Counted from the stretch's first letter, positions 42,133 through 51,452 are shown. The stretch: 64,000 nucleotides of DNA from Selenomonas sp. F0473 (GCF_000315545.1 NZ_JH992902.1:1535893-1599892); one strand, 5' to 3'. Translations and numbers: made by a program. Notes: generated by a model from the sequence alone, not told the origin.

Positions 42133-43100
42133 TCATCGTCACCGGCGGCGCCGGCTTTATCGGCAGCAATCTTGTTCGCGAACTCAACGAACGCGGACGC
42201 GCGGACATCCTGATTGTCGACGATCTCGAGGACGGAGAGAACTACAAGAACCTGCGCGGACTGCATTTTATCGACTATCAGCATAGAGACGACTTCCTCC
42301 GCCTCGTCGAGGACGGTGACTTCGACGGTTCGGATATCGACGCGATCTTCCATGAGGGCGCGTGCTCGGACACGATGGAGTATGACGTCAACTACATGAT
42401 GAAGACGAATTATGCGTACGCCAAAGCGCTCCTGCATTTTGCGATGGGCACGCGGATCCCGTTCCTCTACGCCTCCTCCGCCTCAACCTACGGCGGGGGG
42501 AAGCGCGGATTTACCGAGGGGGACGCGTGCGAGGATGCGCTCAATCCCTACGCCTATTCCAAACTCGCGTTTGACCGCTACGTGCGGCAGGTGATCCCCG
42601 AGGCGCGCAGCCAGATCGTCGGGCTGAAATACTTCAACGTCTACGGCCCGCAGGAGCACCATAAAGGAAAGATGGCGTCGATTTTCTATCAGTTCTACAA
42701 TCAGATCAAGGAGACGGGCGAGGCGCGCCTCTTTCGCGGGACGGACGGGATCCCCGACGGCGAGCAGCGGCGCGACTTCGTCTATGTGAAGGACGTCGTG
42801 CGCGTCAACCTGTGGTTCTGGGAAAACGGCGGCGAGAGCGGCGTCTATAACTGCGGCACCGGCACGGCGCACAGCTACAACGAAGCGGCGCGGGCGGTGA
42901 TCGCGGCGCTCGGCACGGGGAAAATCGCCTACCGCGACTTTCCAGAGGTGCTGCGCGGCAAATATCAGAACTACACGCAGGCGGATACCGCGATGCTCCT
43001 TGCCGCGGGCTACGACGGCGGATTCACGCCGATGGAGACGGCGGTGAAGGAGTACTGCGCCTTCCTCGACGCGGGCGGATACTTCACCTATGCCGAATAA
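42129..43100 (+). CDS. hldD: ADP-L-glycero-D-manno-heptose 6-epimerase
   Basis: A 323-residue short-chain-dehydrogenase-fold epimerase. IIVTGGAGFIGSNLVREL is the NADP-binding motif, ASSASTYGGG supplies the Ser/Thr, and AYSKLAFD near residue 138 supplies the Tyr and Lys of the YxxxK pair. KYFNVYGPQEHHKGKMASI is the HldD-specific stretch. It converts ADP-D,D-heptose to the L,D form. The start overlaps hldA (ATGA) and the end overlaps gmhB by 11 bp. Confidence 0.96.
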   Translation: MIIVTGGAGFIGSNLVRELNERGRADILIVDDLEDGENYKNLRGLHFIDYQHRDDFLRLVEDGDFDGSDIDAIFHEGACSDTMEYDVNYMMKTNYAYAKALLHFAMGTRIPFLYASSASTYGGGKRGFTEGDACEDALNPYAYSKLAFDRYVRQVIPEARSQIVGLKYFNVYGPQEHHKGKMASIFYQFYNQIKETGEARLFRGTDGIPDGEQRRDFVYVKDVVRVNLWFWENGGESGVYNCGTGTAHSYNEAARAVIAALGTGKIAYRDFPEVLRGKYQNYTQADTAMLLAAGYDGGFTPMETAVKEYCAFLDAGGYFTYAE

Positions 43101-43593
43101 GGCGATTTTCTTTGACCGGGACGGCACGCTCAATGTCGATGTGGACTACCTCCACGACCCCGCGGACTTCGTGTGGACGGAGGGCGCGGTCGATGCCGTG
43201 CGGTGGGCGAACGAGCACGGCTATCTTGCGATCGTCGTTACCAATCAGAGCGGCGTCGCCCGCGGGTATTTCCCCGAGAGCGACGTCAGCCGGCTGCATG
43301 AGTGGATGAATACCGAACTGCAAAAACACGGCGCGCATATCGACGCGTTTTACTACTGTCCCCATCATCCGGAGGCGAAACTCGCCGCCTACCGCCGGGA
43401 CTGCGACTGCCGCAAGCCCGCGCCGGGACTCCTCCTGCGCGCGTTGCGAGAGCACGACGTCGACCCCGCCGCATCCCTTATGATCGGCGACGCCCCGCGC
43501 GATATTGCCGGCGCCGCACAGGCGGGGATCCGCGGCGTGCTGTATGAGGGCGGGGATCTCTGCGTTTTTCTGCGGCATGCAATCCAAGTTTGA
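43090..43593 (+). CDS. gmhB: D-glycero-beta-D-manno-heptose 1,7-bisphosphate 7-phosphatase
   Basis: A 167-residue HAD-superfamily phosphatase. AIFFDRDGTLNVDVDYLHDP carries the DxDxT nucleophile, YYCPHHPEAKLAAYRRDCDCRKPAPG is the zinc-binding segment and Lys motif of GmhB, and IGDAPRDIAGAAQAG near residue 135 is motif IV. It removes the 7-phosphate before adenylylation. GmhA, the first enzyme of the pathway, is not in the window. Confidence 0.95.
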   Translation: MPNKAIFFDRDGTLNVDVDYLHDPADFVWTEGAVDAVRWANEHGYLAIVVTNQSGVARGYFPESDVSRLHEWMNTELQKHGAHIDAFYYCPHHPEAKLAAYRRDCDCRKPAPGLLLRALREHDVDPAASLMIGDAPRDIAGAAQAGIRGVLYEGGDLCVFLRHAIQV

Positions 43594-43621
43594 CAATTTG
43601 CTCCAATAGGAGGAAAGACCG

Positions 43622-44365
43622 ATGCAGCTAGCCGTCATTATTCTTACGCACAACGAAGAAGATAATATCGGGGCGTGTGTGAAGAGCGCGGCTTTTGCCG
43701 ACGAGATCCTTGTGATTGACGACCGCAGTACGGATCGTACCCGCGAGATTGCCGAGGCGTCGGGCGCGCGTGTCGTTGTGCGTCCGCTCGCGGGAGATTT
43801 TGCGGGACAGCGCAATTTTGCGCGCGTACAAACCGACGCGGACTGGGTGCTTTATCTCGACGCCGATGAGCGTGTGACGGAGGAGACCGGGCGCGAGATG
43901 CGCGCCGTGATGGCGGCCGGTACGCGCGCCGTGTATGCCGTAGAGCGTGTGAACGTCGCCTTCGGTCAGCGCATGTATTACGGCGGACACCGTCCCGACT
44001 ATCCGCGGCGTTTTTTCCCGCGCGACGCCGTGCGTTGGGAGGGACTCGTTCATGAGCGCGTCGTATCCGATCTGCCGGTCAAGCGCCTGCGCGGCAGCCT
44101 TCTTCACTATACGTACACGGATTGGGGGCGCTATTTTCAAAAATTCAATCAGTACACGACCCTTATGGCAGCGCGCCGGCATGCCGAGGGGAAGCGTATC
44201 TCGTTCGCTAAGATACTGCTGGATCCGCCCTTTTCCTTCTTCCGCTTCTATATCCTGCAGCGCGGATTTCTCGAAGGCCGCCTAGGGTTTATCCTCAGCG
44301 TGTTCCACGGCTTTTATACGATGGTGAAATATGTAAAGCTCTATTATTTACAATCAAGAGAATGA
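43622..44365 (+). CDS. Family 2 glycosyltransferase, WaaE/KdtX-like
   Basis: A 247-residue GT2 protein. LAVIILTHNEEDNIGACVKSA and EILVIDDRSTDRTREIAEASGARVV form the nucleotide-binding core, and VLYLDADERV carries the DxD motif near residue 82. GLVHERVV and the C-terminal helix pair FFRFYILQRGFLEGRLGF match the lipooligosaccharide core beta-1,4-glucosyltransferase group (WaaE). AGGAGG precedes the ATG. It continues the LPS core operon after gmhB. Confidence 0.9.
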   Translation: MQLAVIILTHNEEDNIGACVKSAAFADEILVIDDRSTDRTREIAEASGARVVVRPLAGDFAGQRNFARVQTDADWVLYLDADERVTEETGREMRAVMAAGTRAVYAVERVNVAFGQRMYYGGHRPDYPRRFFPRDAVRWEGLVHERVVSDLPVKRLRGSLLHYTYTDWGRYFQKFNQYTTLMAARRHAEGKRISFAKILLDPPFSFFRFYILQRGFLEGRLGFILSVFHGFYTMVKYVKLYYLQSRE

Positions 44366-44380
44366 GAAAGGTGATGCACC

Positions 44381-45583
44381 GTGCAGCTGCTTGGGGATAT
44401 GCGCGTAGAGCGCGTTCATGCCTGGGCCTTTTATCTGCTCTGCGGATTTGGACTATTCAGCAACGTTTCGATCGCCGCCGCCAACATCTTTCTCGGGACC
44501 CTCGTCGCAGTCGTGCTTCTGCGCCTTTGGTTAAAGCGCAACGATTGGCGTGAGGCGCTCCCTAACGGGCGCATGGGCAGAGCGCTCTTCATTTTGATGG
44601 GGGCGGTGATTCTATCGTCCCTTTTTTCGAGCGACATATCGAAGAGCCTGCGGACATTCGGCGACTATTATGGCTACCGCATGTTGGGACTTTATGCCGT
44701 GCTTCTTATGATTCGGGAGAAACGGCGGCTGGCGCTGATCGCCGTATGCGTTGCCGTATCGTTTGCAGTCAACGATTTGGCGGTGATCTATCAAGGGATA
44801 TTCCAAGAGAATTTTAGAGCCTCCGGATTCTCCATCTATATGTCGGTGGGCGGGTTCCTCTCGATGCTGCTCCCGTCGCTTGTCCTGCTCCTCCTAAGCG
44901 GACAAATGGAGGAGAAGTATCGCGTCTCCGCGTGCATACTCCTCGTTCTTGGGTGTATGGCGCTCCTCTATAACGGGACGCGCGGGGCATGGCTCGCGGT
45001 GCCGCTGACGACATTTCTGTGCTGCGGATTCTTAGTCCGCAAAAAGAAGAAATTTTTGATCGGGACCCTTCTTACCGCAGTCGTTTTTACCGGGATCTTT
45101 GCAGCTGCGCCGACATTTTCATCGCGTTTGGCAAGTATCGGCGATACGAAAATGCAGAGCAATTCCGAGCGGCTGCTCCTCTGGACGAGCGCCTATCGTA
45201 TGTTCGAGGATCATCCCATCCTCGGCGTCGGATTCGCGCAGTTCAAATCCGAATATCAAAGCGGCTATATCCTTCCCGAGGCAAAAGAACGTGAACTTAC
45301 CCATGCGCACAGCAATGTGATGCATATGCTCGCAGAGTGCGGGGCCGTCGGACTTTTTGCATTGCTCTTCTTTTGGGGGACTTGGCTTTTTGAAAGTTTC
45401 CGCATGTGGAGAGCGACGCGGCATGTGGCCGCTCTTGTGACCGCAGCGGTACTGATGGGGCTTGTTCTGCAGGGATTGACGGAGTACAACATGGGCAACT
45501 CCGCCGTAATGAAGCTGCACTGGCTGCTGATCGGCCTGTCCCTGCAGTGGCTGCGGCTGGATGAAACCGATCGGGTACGATAG
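44381..45583 (+). CDS. O-antigen ligase family protein (WaaL/Wzy_C)
   Basis: A 400-residue polytopic membrane protein with about eleven hydrophobic segments. LLYNGTRGAWLAVPLTTFL near residue 190 and the periplasmic loop MFEDHPILGVGFAQFKSEYQ ... THAHSNVMHMLAECG near residue 265-320 are the Wzy_C/ligase signature, with the conserved His. It likely transfers undecaprenyl-linked glycan to lipid A core in the periplasm. GTG start at 44381 with AAAGGTGA upstream, 15 bp after the glucosyltransferase. Confidence 0.9.
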   Translation: MQLLGDMRVERVHAWAFYLLCGFGLFSNVSIAAANIFLGTLVAVVLLRLWLKRNDWREALPNGRMGRALFILMGAVILSSLFSSDISKSLRTFGDYYGYRMLGLYAVLLMIREKRRLALIAVCVAVSFAVNDLAVIYQGIFQENFRASGFSIYMSVGGFLSMLLPSLVLLLLSGQMEEKYRVSACILLVLGCMALLYNGTRGAWLAVPLTTFLCCGFLVRKKKKFLIGTLLTAVVFTGIFAAAPTFSSRLASIGDTKMQSNSERLLLWTSAYRMFEDHPILGVGFAQFKSEYQSGYILPEAKERELTHAHSNVMHMLAECGAVGLFALLFFWGTWLFESFRMWRATRHVAALVTAAVLMGLVLQGLTEYNMGNSAVMKLHWLLIGLSLQWLRLDETDRVR

Positions 45584-45647
45584 CATCGCGTAAAACGCAT
45601 CGACTTTTCATGTGAGAATCAGCTGCCTAAAAAAGTGGAGGACCATC

Positions 45648-46808
45648 GTGAAAATTGCTATCTTTGAGAATATCATGACCCCCGGAGGGCATGAAGTCGA
45701 CTTTGACCGTATTCTCGTCGAAGAGCTGACGGGGCTTGGGCATGAGGTGTCTTTTTATGTGCCGGAAGGATTCCGATTCGGGATGGATTATCATGTGCCG
45801 GTTACTTATCTTGCGGGAGCTTCCGTTCAATACACCAGTGCGCGTGGGATTAAGAAGGTTTTTCTTTCCATACGGCGTGAGCAGCGGCGCTTCGGTTGGT
45901 ATCGGAAGCTTTATGCGGCGGCAGAGACGGGCGCGTTTGATGCGCTTATCGTTCCAACATCGACATATCGCTATTTGCGTGCACTTACACACAGCGTTTT
46001 GCGGCGATCTCCCGTACCGATTATTTTCATTCAGCATGGGGTGAATCCAAGGGAAGCACCGAAGTTCTTGGATGCAGCAGATCAATTGGCGCCGTATCCC
46101 AACATCCGCCCGACAGTGATTACCTTTGGCGAAACAATATTTGACCAGCGGCGGAGCAATATTCACACGGTGTTGCCGCCGGCGTTTATTCCGCGTGATA
46201 TTAAGGTGGAGTCAAGCCCCTTACTGCGGAAAGATGAGCCGATAACCATCGGTTTTTTCGGACAGTTTCGTAGGGAGAAGCGGCTTGAAGATTTCCTACG
46301 GGTCTATCTTGCCGGGCATTATACGAGGCCGGTTCGACTGTTGGTGCAAGGCTCAACCATGCATGATGAGGATGCCAAAGAATTTGATCGTATTATTGCG
46401 GCATATGAGGGACGTGGAATCGAGTTCTTACATCGCGGTTTGATCGGTGCGGAATGGCAGCGTGCGATCGCGGATGTCGACGTTCTTTTAATGCCGTATT
46501 CTGCGCCTCGGTATCGTTACCATTGGGGGGCGATGTTATTTACTGCCATTGGATTTCAGAAACCGGTTTTAACGAGCGATGATATGAATCCGGAGGTATT
46601 CGCAGAGTTTGAGATAGGGAGAACGTTTCGGAGCGGGGATATGAAAGCGCTCGGAAAATGTTTGGAGCGTTTCATCAACGAATACGATGTAAATGCGCCG
46701 GGATATCATGCGGCACTTGCGCGTGCGGCCGAGCGGTATTCTCCTAAGACACTTGCTGTGCGGCTTACGGAACTGATGACCCATCATGAAAATAGAGGGG
46801 ATCGCTAG
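45648..46808 (+). CDS. Glycosyltransferase, GT4-like
   Basis: A 386-residue GT-B glycosyltransferase. IAIFENIMTPGGHEVDFDRILVEELTGLGHEVSFYVP is an N-terminal acceptor domain, ITIGFFGQFRREKRLEDFLRVYL near residue 205 opens the nucleotide-sugar domain, and WQRAIADVDVLLMPYSAPRYRYHWGAMLFTAIGFQKPVLTSD near residue 280 is the donor-binding block. GTG start at 45648 with GGAGG 6 nt upstream. It lies 64 bp downstream of the ligase and probably adds a core or O-antigen sugar. Confidence 0.85.
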   Translation: MKIAIFENIMTPGGHEVDFDRILVEELTGLGHEVSFYVPEGFRFGMDYHVPVTYLAGASVQYTSARGIKKVFLSIRREQRRFGWYRKLYAAAETGAFDALIVPTSTYRYLRALTHSVLRRSPVPIIFIQHGVNPREAPKFLDAADQLAPYPNIRPTVITFGETIFDQRRSNIHTVLPPAFIPRDIKVESSPLLRKDEPITIGFFGQFRREKRLEDFLRVYLAGHYTRPVRLLVQGSTMHDEDAKEFDRIIAAYEGRGIEFLHRGLIGAEWQRAIADVDVLLMPYSAPRYRYHWGAMLFTAIGFQKPVLTSDDMNPEVFAEFEIGRTFRSGDMKALGKCLERFINEYDVNAPGYHAALARAAERYSPKTLAVRLTELMTHHENRGDR

Positions 46809-46829
46809 AAGCTTCAGAGGAATTATTTT

Positions 46830-47729
46830 ATGCTTGCAGAGATTTATGATGTTGCGCGCCGCGCTTATCGGTTCAATCATTTGCGGGAGGGGCGGCGCGC
46901 CGTCGTCTTTATGCTGCGTGCGGCGCTGCATTGGAATGAACTTCGCAAATTATATCAATTTTTTCATGAAAACGAGGCTCGTACGGAGCTCTATCAAAGA
47001 AATCCATATATGATAGAGCAGGCGACGCGCGCCTTTTTTTATGCGGGCTCTACGGTCAGCGCTCGTATTCGGCTGATTCAAACGCATTATGCTTTCTTGG
47101 AAGAGAAATTGAACGCCGACTGGTTTATCAGTCTCGGTCTCGACGGAATGCATGAGATTTGGAGGGCACCCGAAACAGATATGGAGTGGCGCGCCTATCT
47201 TAAATTCGAACCGGGACAGCGTAAAGAAGGCCTGCTCTCCGTGATCATGGATGTGGACGGTGTGCATCTCTATCAGATTATTTTTTGGATTGACCGCTCG
47301 GAGGGGGAGGCGACCCTTGTGATCGGAGCAATGCAGGGGCCGAATACCGACGATGCGCGGGAGTTTGTCCGTGAGATGACCAAACGCGCGCATCGGTTCC
47401 GCACGAAAAACCTCATTCTGTATATGACGCAGGCGGCGGCGCGCGCACTCGGTGTGCGGCGCATCTTTGCCGTGTCCAATGCGGGGTATTATGCCAATAA
47501 CCACGTGCGGCGCGATCGAAAACTGAAAACAGACTTCGGGGCTTTTTGGGAAGAAGTCGGCGGGCATTTGACAGAGGATATTCGATTTTATGAACTGCCT
47601 CTCACACTTCATCGTAAAACAATGGAAGAAGTCCCCGCGCGGAAACGCGCCGTTTATCGGCGGCGCTTTCAGATGCTCGACGAAATCGATCGGGAAGTGG
47701 AAGAGCGGATGCGAGCTGCTTTGAAATAA
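46830..47729 (+). CDS. DUF535 (VirK/YbjX) family protein
   Basis: A 299-residue protein of the DUF535 family. LKFEPGQRKEGLLSVIMDVDGVHLYQIIFWI and ATLVIGAMQGPNTDDAREFVREMTKRAHRFRTKNLIL and VSNAGYYANNHVRRDRKLKTDFGAFWEEVGG match the VirK/YbjX pattern. Enterobacterial relatives affect virulence and resistance to cationic peptides, consistent with an envelope role, but the biochemical activity is unknown. It is 21 bp after the glycosyltransferase and ends the locus at a strong terminator. Confidence 0.87.
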   Translation: MLAEIYDVARRAYRFNHLREGRRAVVFMLRAALHWNELRKLYQFFHENEARTELYQRNPYMIEQATRAFFYAGSTVSARIRLIQTHYAFLEEKLNADWFISLGLDGMHEIWRAPETDMEWRAYLKFEPGQRKEGLLSVIMDVDGVHLYQIIFWIDRSEGEATLVIGAMQGPNTDDAREFVREMTKRAHRFRTKNLILYMTQAAARALGVRRIFAVSNAGYYANNHVRRDRKLKTDFGAFWEEVGGHLTEDIRFYELPLTLHRKTMEEVPARKRAVYRRRFQMLDEIDREVEERMRAALK

Positions 47730-47741
47730 AAAATCCGAACA

Positions 47742-47786
47742 TAAGAAAAGAGCATCAGCTTTTACAGCCAATGCTCTTTTCTTATG
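47742..47786. terminator. Bidirectional terminator with 15-bp perfect stem
   Basis: ATAAGAAAAGAGCAT (47742-47756) pairs perfectly with 47772-47786. It separates the envelope locus from the convergent recombinase gene. Confidence 0.92.
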
Positions 47787-47790
47787 CCGT

Positions 47791-48849
47791 TTAATCCACC
47801 TTCACGCCCGGCGTAATCCCCCGTGTATAACGTCGTTCCATACGGTCGTGGACGTGGGCGTATTTTGCGGTGACTTTGGGGCTGCGCTGGCGCAGCGTCT
47901 CCTGTACGACGCGCAGGTCCTTGGTCTCTTGATAGAGGTTGGTGCCGCAGCTGTGGCGGAAGAGATGACAGGCGTAGCCGGACTGTTTGAGACCCGCCGC
48001 GGTGAGCGCACGGTTGATGACGTAGCGGATGCCGACGCGCGAGATGCGTCCCTGCGCGTTGTTGCGCGCGCAGGAGATGACGGTCGGCGTGAGGCGGTTC
48101 TCCTGCGGGATGGGACCGCGCTCCTCGAGGTATGCCTTGAGGAGCTGCAGCGTCTCTTCGCAGGGGTAGATGATGCCGGCGTGTCCTTTGCCGCGAATCT
48201 CGATGCGCCCGCGCTGCCAGTCGATGTCTTCGTCGGAGAGGCGCATGACCTCGACGACGCGCAGCCCCTCGACGCCCATGAGGTAGACGATGAGGAGGTT
48301 GCGGAGGCGTTTGAGCTGATTTTCGTCTTCTTTCAGATAGGCGCAGATTTCCCCGATTTGGTCGACGGTGAGGTATTTGTAATCCTCGTCGAGGTGCTGC
48401 GGGTTGCGCAGCTGGAGGTCGGCGCAGGGGTTCTCGGCGATAAAGGAGAGCCGCTGGGCGACTTTATAAAAGGCTCGAATGGCGGCGCCCTTAATCATGA
48501 GGGTTGCTGCGCTGTAGTTCCGCCGACGCATCTCTTCCATGTAGACGCGAATCTGATAGTCGCGCACGTCGTTCAGGGGGTGCAGCCCTTCTTCCATGCA
48601 CCACCGGAGGAAGAGACGGATTGCGAGTTCGTAGGTGCCGCGCGTGTCCTCGGTGGGCGCGCCGCCCGCGATGTAGCGCGGCAGGTACTCGTAGAAGTGC
48701 GTGATGAAGTATTCGGGTGTGACGGCGTCCTGCCTGACGCTGAGCGATGGGGCGTCCATGCGGCGGACATTTGCCGGCGCCGCATCCCGCCGCGCGGGAA
48801 CACCCGGCGCCGTACTGCCGCCGCTGCGGTACGTGCTCTTTTCCGCCAT
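47791..48849 (-). CDS. Tyrosine recombinase / phage-type integrase
   Basis: A 352-residue tyrosine recombinase with an N-terminal SAM-like core-binding domain (about residues 45-140; EDTRGTYELAIRLFLRWCMEEGLHPLND) and a catalytic domain. The pentad is visible: Arg in VEGLRVVEVM, His/Arg in HLFRHSCGTNL, His region in RQRSPKVTAKY and Tyr in KYAHVHD. It is not at dif-like XerC/D length (about 300) and stands alone without an excisionase or phage genes. AAGGAGG lies 6 nt before the ATG at 48849. A consensus promoter and palindrome lie upstream. Confidence 0.88.
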   Translation of the reverse strand: MAEKSTYRSGGSTAPGVPARRDAAPANVRRMDAPSLSVRQDAVTPEYFITHFYEYLPRYIAGGAPTEDTRGTYELAIRLFLRWCMEEGLHPLNDVRDYQIRVYMEEMRRRNYSAATLMIKGAAIRAFYKVAQRLSFIAENPCADLQLRNPQHLDEDYKYLTVDQIGEICAYLKEDENQLKRLRNLLIVYLMGVEGLRVVEVMRLSDEDIDWQRGRIEIRGKGHAGIIYPCEETLQLLKAYLEERGPIPQENRLTPTVISCARNNAQGRISRVGIRYVINRALTAAGLKQSGYACHLFRHSCGTNLYQETKDLRVVQETLRQRSPKVTAKYAHVHDRMERRYTRGITPGVKVD

Positions 48850-48880
48850 GCCGGCACCTCCTTCCGTAGTCGCTCTAGTG

Positions 48881-48909
48881 ATTATAGCATGAAAGAAATA
48901 ACTTAGCAA
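48881..48909 (-). promoter_or_regulatory. Promoter of the recombinase gene
   Basis: TTGCTA (48909-48904), a 17-bp spacer and TATAAT (48886-48881). Confidence 0.75.
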
Positions 48910-48919
48910 CAGATGCTAA
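48903..48919. repeat. Palindrome upstream of the recombinase
   Basis: TTAGCA-acaga-TGCTAA is a perfect 6-bp-arm inverted repeat overlapping the recombinase -35. It could be an operator or a recombinase-binding core. Confidence 0.45.
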
Positions 48920-48937
48920 AACCTTGTGCGGGGCAGC

Positions 48938-48969
48938 AAAAAGGCCGTGCAGTGATGCACAGCCTTTTT
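48938..48969. terminator. Terminator after the M20 peptidase operon
   Basis: AAAAAGGC-c-GTGCA pairs with TGCAC-a-GCCTTTTT. On the minus strand it ends the operon whose last gene stops at 48983. Confidence 0.9.
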
Positions 48970-48982
48970 GACGCTGCGGGAG

Positions 48983-50107
48983 CTATACGAGCGCAGCCTG
49001 CCGCACAATCTCGAGGGCGAGTTCGGCGGCGTTGTAGAGGTCCTCTTCGAGGATGGATTCTTCCTTCGTGTGGCAGTCGGTCATGCCGACGCCGAGGACG
49101 GCGGTCGGGACGCCGTAGGCGTTGAAGAAGTTCGCGTCGGAGCCGCCGCCCTCCTCCTCGAGCGCGACGGGGAAGCCGAGCGCGTCCGCGGCGCGGCGCA
49201 GATACTGAATCGCAAGAGCGTCTTTCGGCAGTTCGTAGGGGTCGTAGTCCTTCTTGACGGCGACGGCCGCCGTGCAGCCGGCCTCTCTGGCGGTGCGCTC
49301 GGCGATGTCCGCCATGCGCGCGGTGAGCGCGTCGAGTTTTGCCTTGTCGCGGCTGCGCGATTCGAAGTTGATCGTACAGGTCTCCGCGACGACGTTTGTT
49401 GCCGTGCCGCCCGCGATGCGTCCCGCGTTGCAGGTGGTCTCCTCGTCGATGCGCCCCTGCGGCATGGCGGCGAGGATTTTGCCCGCGGCGACGATGGCGT
49501 TGCGCCCCGCCTCTGGGTCAACGCCCGCATGAGATGCCTTGCCGCGCACGACGACTTCGATTTGATTCTTGCCGGGCGCTTTGAACGCAGCCATGCCGGG
49601 GTGCCCGTGCGTGTCGAGCGTATAGCCGAAGTCGGCGCGGAGCAGCGAACGGTCGATGTTCTGCGAGCCGTTGACGCCGCCCTCCTCGGCGACGGTGAAG
49701 ACGATCTGGAGATTGCCGTGCGGGATGTTCTGTTCCCGCAGCCCTCGCAGGGTCTCGAGGATGGAGACGACGCCCCCCTTATCGTCCGCGCCGAGGATGG
49801 TCGTGCCGTCGGAGCGGATCACGCCGTCCACGAGCCGAGGGCGAATCCCCGCGCACGGTTCGACGCAGTCCATATGCGCCGTGAGCATGACGGTCGGCGC
49901 ATTCGGCACGGTGCCTTTAAAATTGGCGACGATGTTGCCGCAGCTGCCGCCGAGTATCTTGCCGGCGTTATCTTCATGAATCTCGGCGGCGCCGAGCTCC
50001 CGCAGCCGCGCGGCGAGCAGGTCGCCCATCTCGCGCTCGTCAAGGGTTGAGCAGCGGATGGAGACGAGTTCGAAGAATTCGTCGAGCACCCTTTTCTTGT
50101 TAATCAT
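48983..50107 (-). CDS. M20 family peptidase, tripeptidase T-like
   Basis: A 374-residue zinc aminopeptidase of the M20/PepT-2 group. TAHMDCVEP (metal His/Asp), ILGADDKGGVVSILE (bridging Asp), FTVAEEGGVNGSQN (Glu-Glu general base and metal) and LDTHGHPG (Asp) are visible, with a central dimerisation domain (about residues 175-290, KNQIEVVVRGKASHAGVDPEAGRNA). It releases N-terminal residues from short peptides. It is the last gene of the pyroglutamate/peptide cluster, 16 bp after the DcuC-type carrier. Confidence 0.92.
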   Translation of the reverse strand: MINKKRVLDEFFELVSIRCSTLDEREMGDLLAARLRELGAAEIHEDNAGKILGGSCGNIVANFKGTVPNAPTVMLTAHMDCVEPCAGIRPRLVDGVIRSDGTTILGADDKGGVVSILETLRGLREQNIPHGNLQIVFTVAEEGGVNGSQNIDRSLLRADFGYTLDTHGHPGMAAFKAPGKNQIEVVVRGKASHAGVDPEAGRNAIVAAGKILAAMPQGRIDEETTCNAGRIAGGTATNVVAETCTINFESRSRDKAKLDALTARMADIAERTAREAGCTAAVAVKKDYDPYELPKDALAIQYLRRAADALGFPVALEEEGGGSDANFFNAYGVPTAVLGVGMTDCHTKEESILEEDLYNAAELALEIVRQAALV

Positions 50108-50123
50108 GCGGTCACACTTTCTG

Positions 50124-51398
50124 TCAGAGGAAGAGGACGACCATGAACGTGATTGTGGCGAGCAGCATGGGGAGCGCGTTGCGATTGGTGAGTTCCATCG
50201 GGCTCACCTTTGCGAGGCCGGCGCACACGAGCGCCGCGCCCGCGACGGGGGACATGGAGCGGCCGATGGAGCCCGCCATCTGCGCGAGGGAACCGAGGTC
50301 GATGATGCCCATGCCGAAGGACGCCGCCTGCGGGGTAATTGCGCCGTTAAAGGCCAGCGCCGCGGCGTCGCCCGAGCCGGAGATGACGGCGATGAGGAAG
50401 GGGCCGAAGGCGCCCGCGAGTTTGGCGACGGACTCGGAGCCCTTCATCGCCTCGATGAGGGCGTCGGTCAGACCCATTGCCGCCATGCCCGCGGTAAAGA
50501 CCGCCGCCGCGACGATGAGTCCGATGACGTCGCCGTAGGCGCTGCCCATGCCGCTGAAGAATTTTTTGGTAATCTCCTGCGGATCTTGGCGCGTGACGAT
50601 GAACGCGAGCACGGTGCCGACAATCATTGCCGTGGGGACGTCGACGAGCGGGAGCACGGCGAGCTGTTTGCTGCCGAGGACGAGCAGGATGAGGGGAACA
50701 AGAGGGACGAGCGCGTAGACGGGGTTGACCTTAAAGTTTTTGCCGCCTTCTTCTTTTTCGAGCTCGGCCAGATATGCGGCGCGGCGCGCCTCGTCCGGTC
50801 CCTCCTTGCGCAGGACTGCGACGGCGGTCAGCGTGACGACCGCGACGACGGAGGCGATGATGGCCGCGGGCACCTGCGCCATGATGACGGTCATGAGGTC
50901 GGTTCCGGCGAGGTCGGCGACGAAGATGTTATGCGCCTGCCCCGGACTGACGGCGCTGCCCCATGTGCCCGCGAGCACCGCCGCGGCCGCCATTGCGGGA
51001 TGCACGCCGGCCGCCATGAGCGTCGGGATGAGGATGCTGCCGACGGCTGCCGAACAGCCCGCGGCGCTCGGGATCGCGATGTTGATCCACCACGTGAGGA
51101 GCGTCGCGACCGGGATGAGGATGAACTTGCTGCGCGTGATCACACCCGAGATGGATTCGACGAGATGGCGGTCGCAGGTCGTGATCTTCATGACGTACGA
51201 GAAGCCCATGACCGTACAGATGACGGGCACGAGCGAGCCGTGCACCATCGTCTTGCTGAACGTCGCGACGGCGTTCCCGCCGACGCCGCCGATAAAGCAC
51301 ATCAGAAATCCCGCGGCGAGCAGCACCATGCGGGTCTCGTATTTCTTGATAATAGCGGCAAAGGCGAGGATGACGATAATTCCTCCGGTGATCGCCAA
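50124..51398 (-). CDS. DcuC-family carrier
   Basis: A 424-residue membrane protein with about twelve hydrophobic segments. VGGNAVATFSKTMVHGSLVPVICTVMGFSYVMK and the C-terminal ISGSGDAAALAFNGAITPQAASFGM are typical of DcuC, anaerobic C4-dicarboxylate exchangers. The gene's place between pcp and an M20 peptidase leaves open an amino-acid or glutamate-derived substrate. AGGAGG lies upstream of the ATG. Confidence 0.87.
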   Translation of the reverse strand: MAITGGIIVILAFAAIIKKYETRMVLLAAGFLMCFIGGVGGNAVATFSKTMVHGSLVPVICTVMGFSYVMKITTCDRHLVESISGVITRSKFILIPVATLLTWWINIAIPSAAGCSAAVGSILIPTLMAAGVHPAMAAAAVLAGTWGSAVSPGQAHNIFVADLAGTDLMTVIMAQVPAAIIASVVAVVTLTAVAVLRKEGPDEARRAAYLAELEKEEGGKNFKVNPVYALVPLVPLILLVLGSKQLAVLPLVDVPTAMIVGTVLAFIVTRQDPQEITKKFFSGMGSAYGDVIGLIVAAAVFTAGMAAMGLTDALIEAMKGSESVAKLAGAFGPFLIAVISGSGDAAALAFNGAITPQAASFGMGIIDLGSLAQMAGSIGRSMSPVAGAALVCAGLAKVSPMELTNRNALPMLLATITFMVVLFL

Positions 51399-51432
51399 TG
51401 TAACAACCTCCTTATAGGGTAGAAAATGATTT

Positions 51433-51452
51433 TAAGACGGATCCTGTGGGAT
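51433..51452. other. Perfect 8-bp hairpin between pcp and the DcuC gene
   Basis: ACGGATCC-tgtg-GGATCCGT lies between two co-oriented minus-strand genes. The downstream run on the minus strand is CTTAAAATC, too poor in T for a confident terminator. Confidence 0.4.

Noticed and set aside
51433-51452. Terminator after pcp
   Set aside because: The hairpin is perfect but the following minus-strand bases are not a T-run, so it was kept only as a hairpin.
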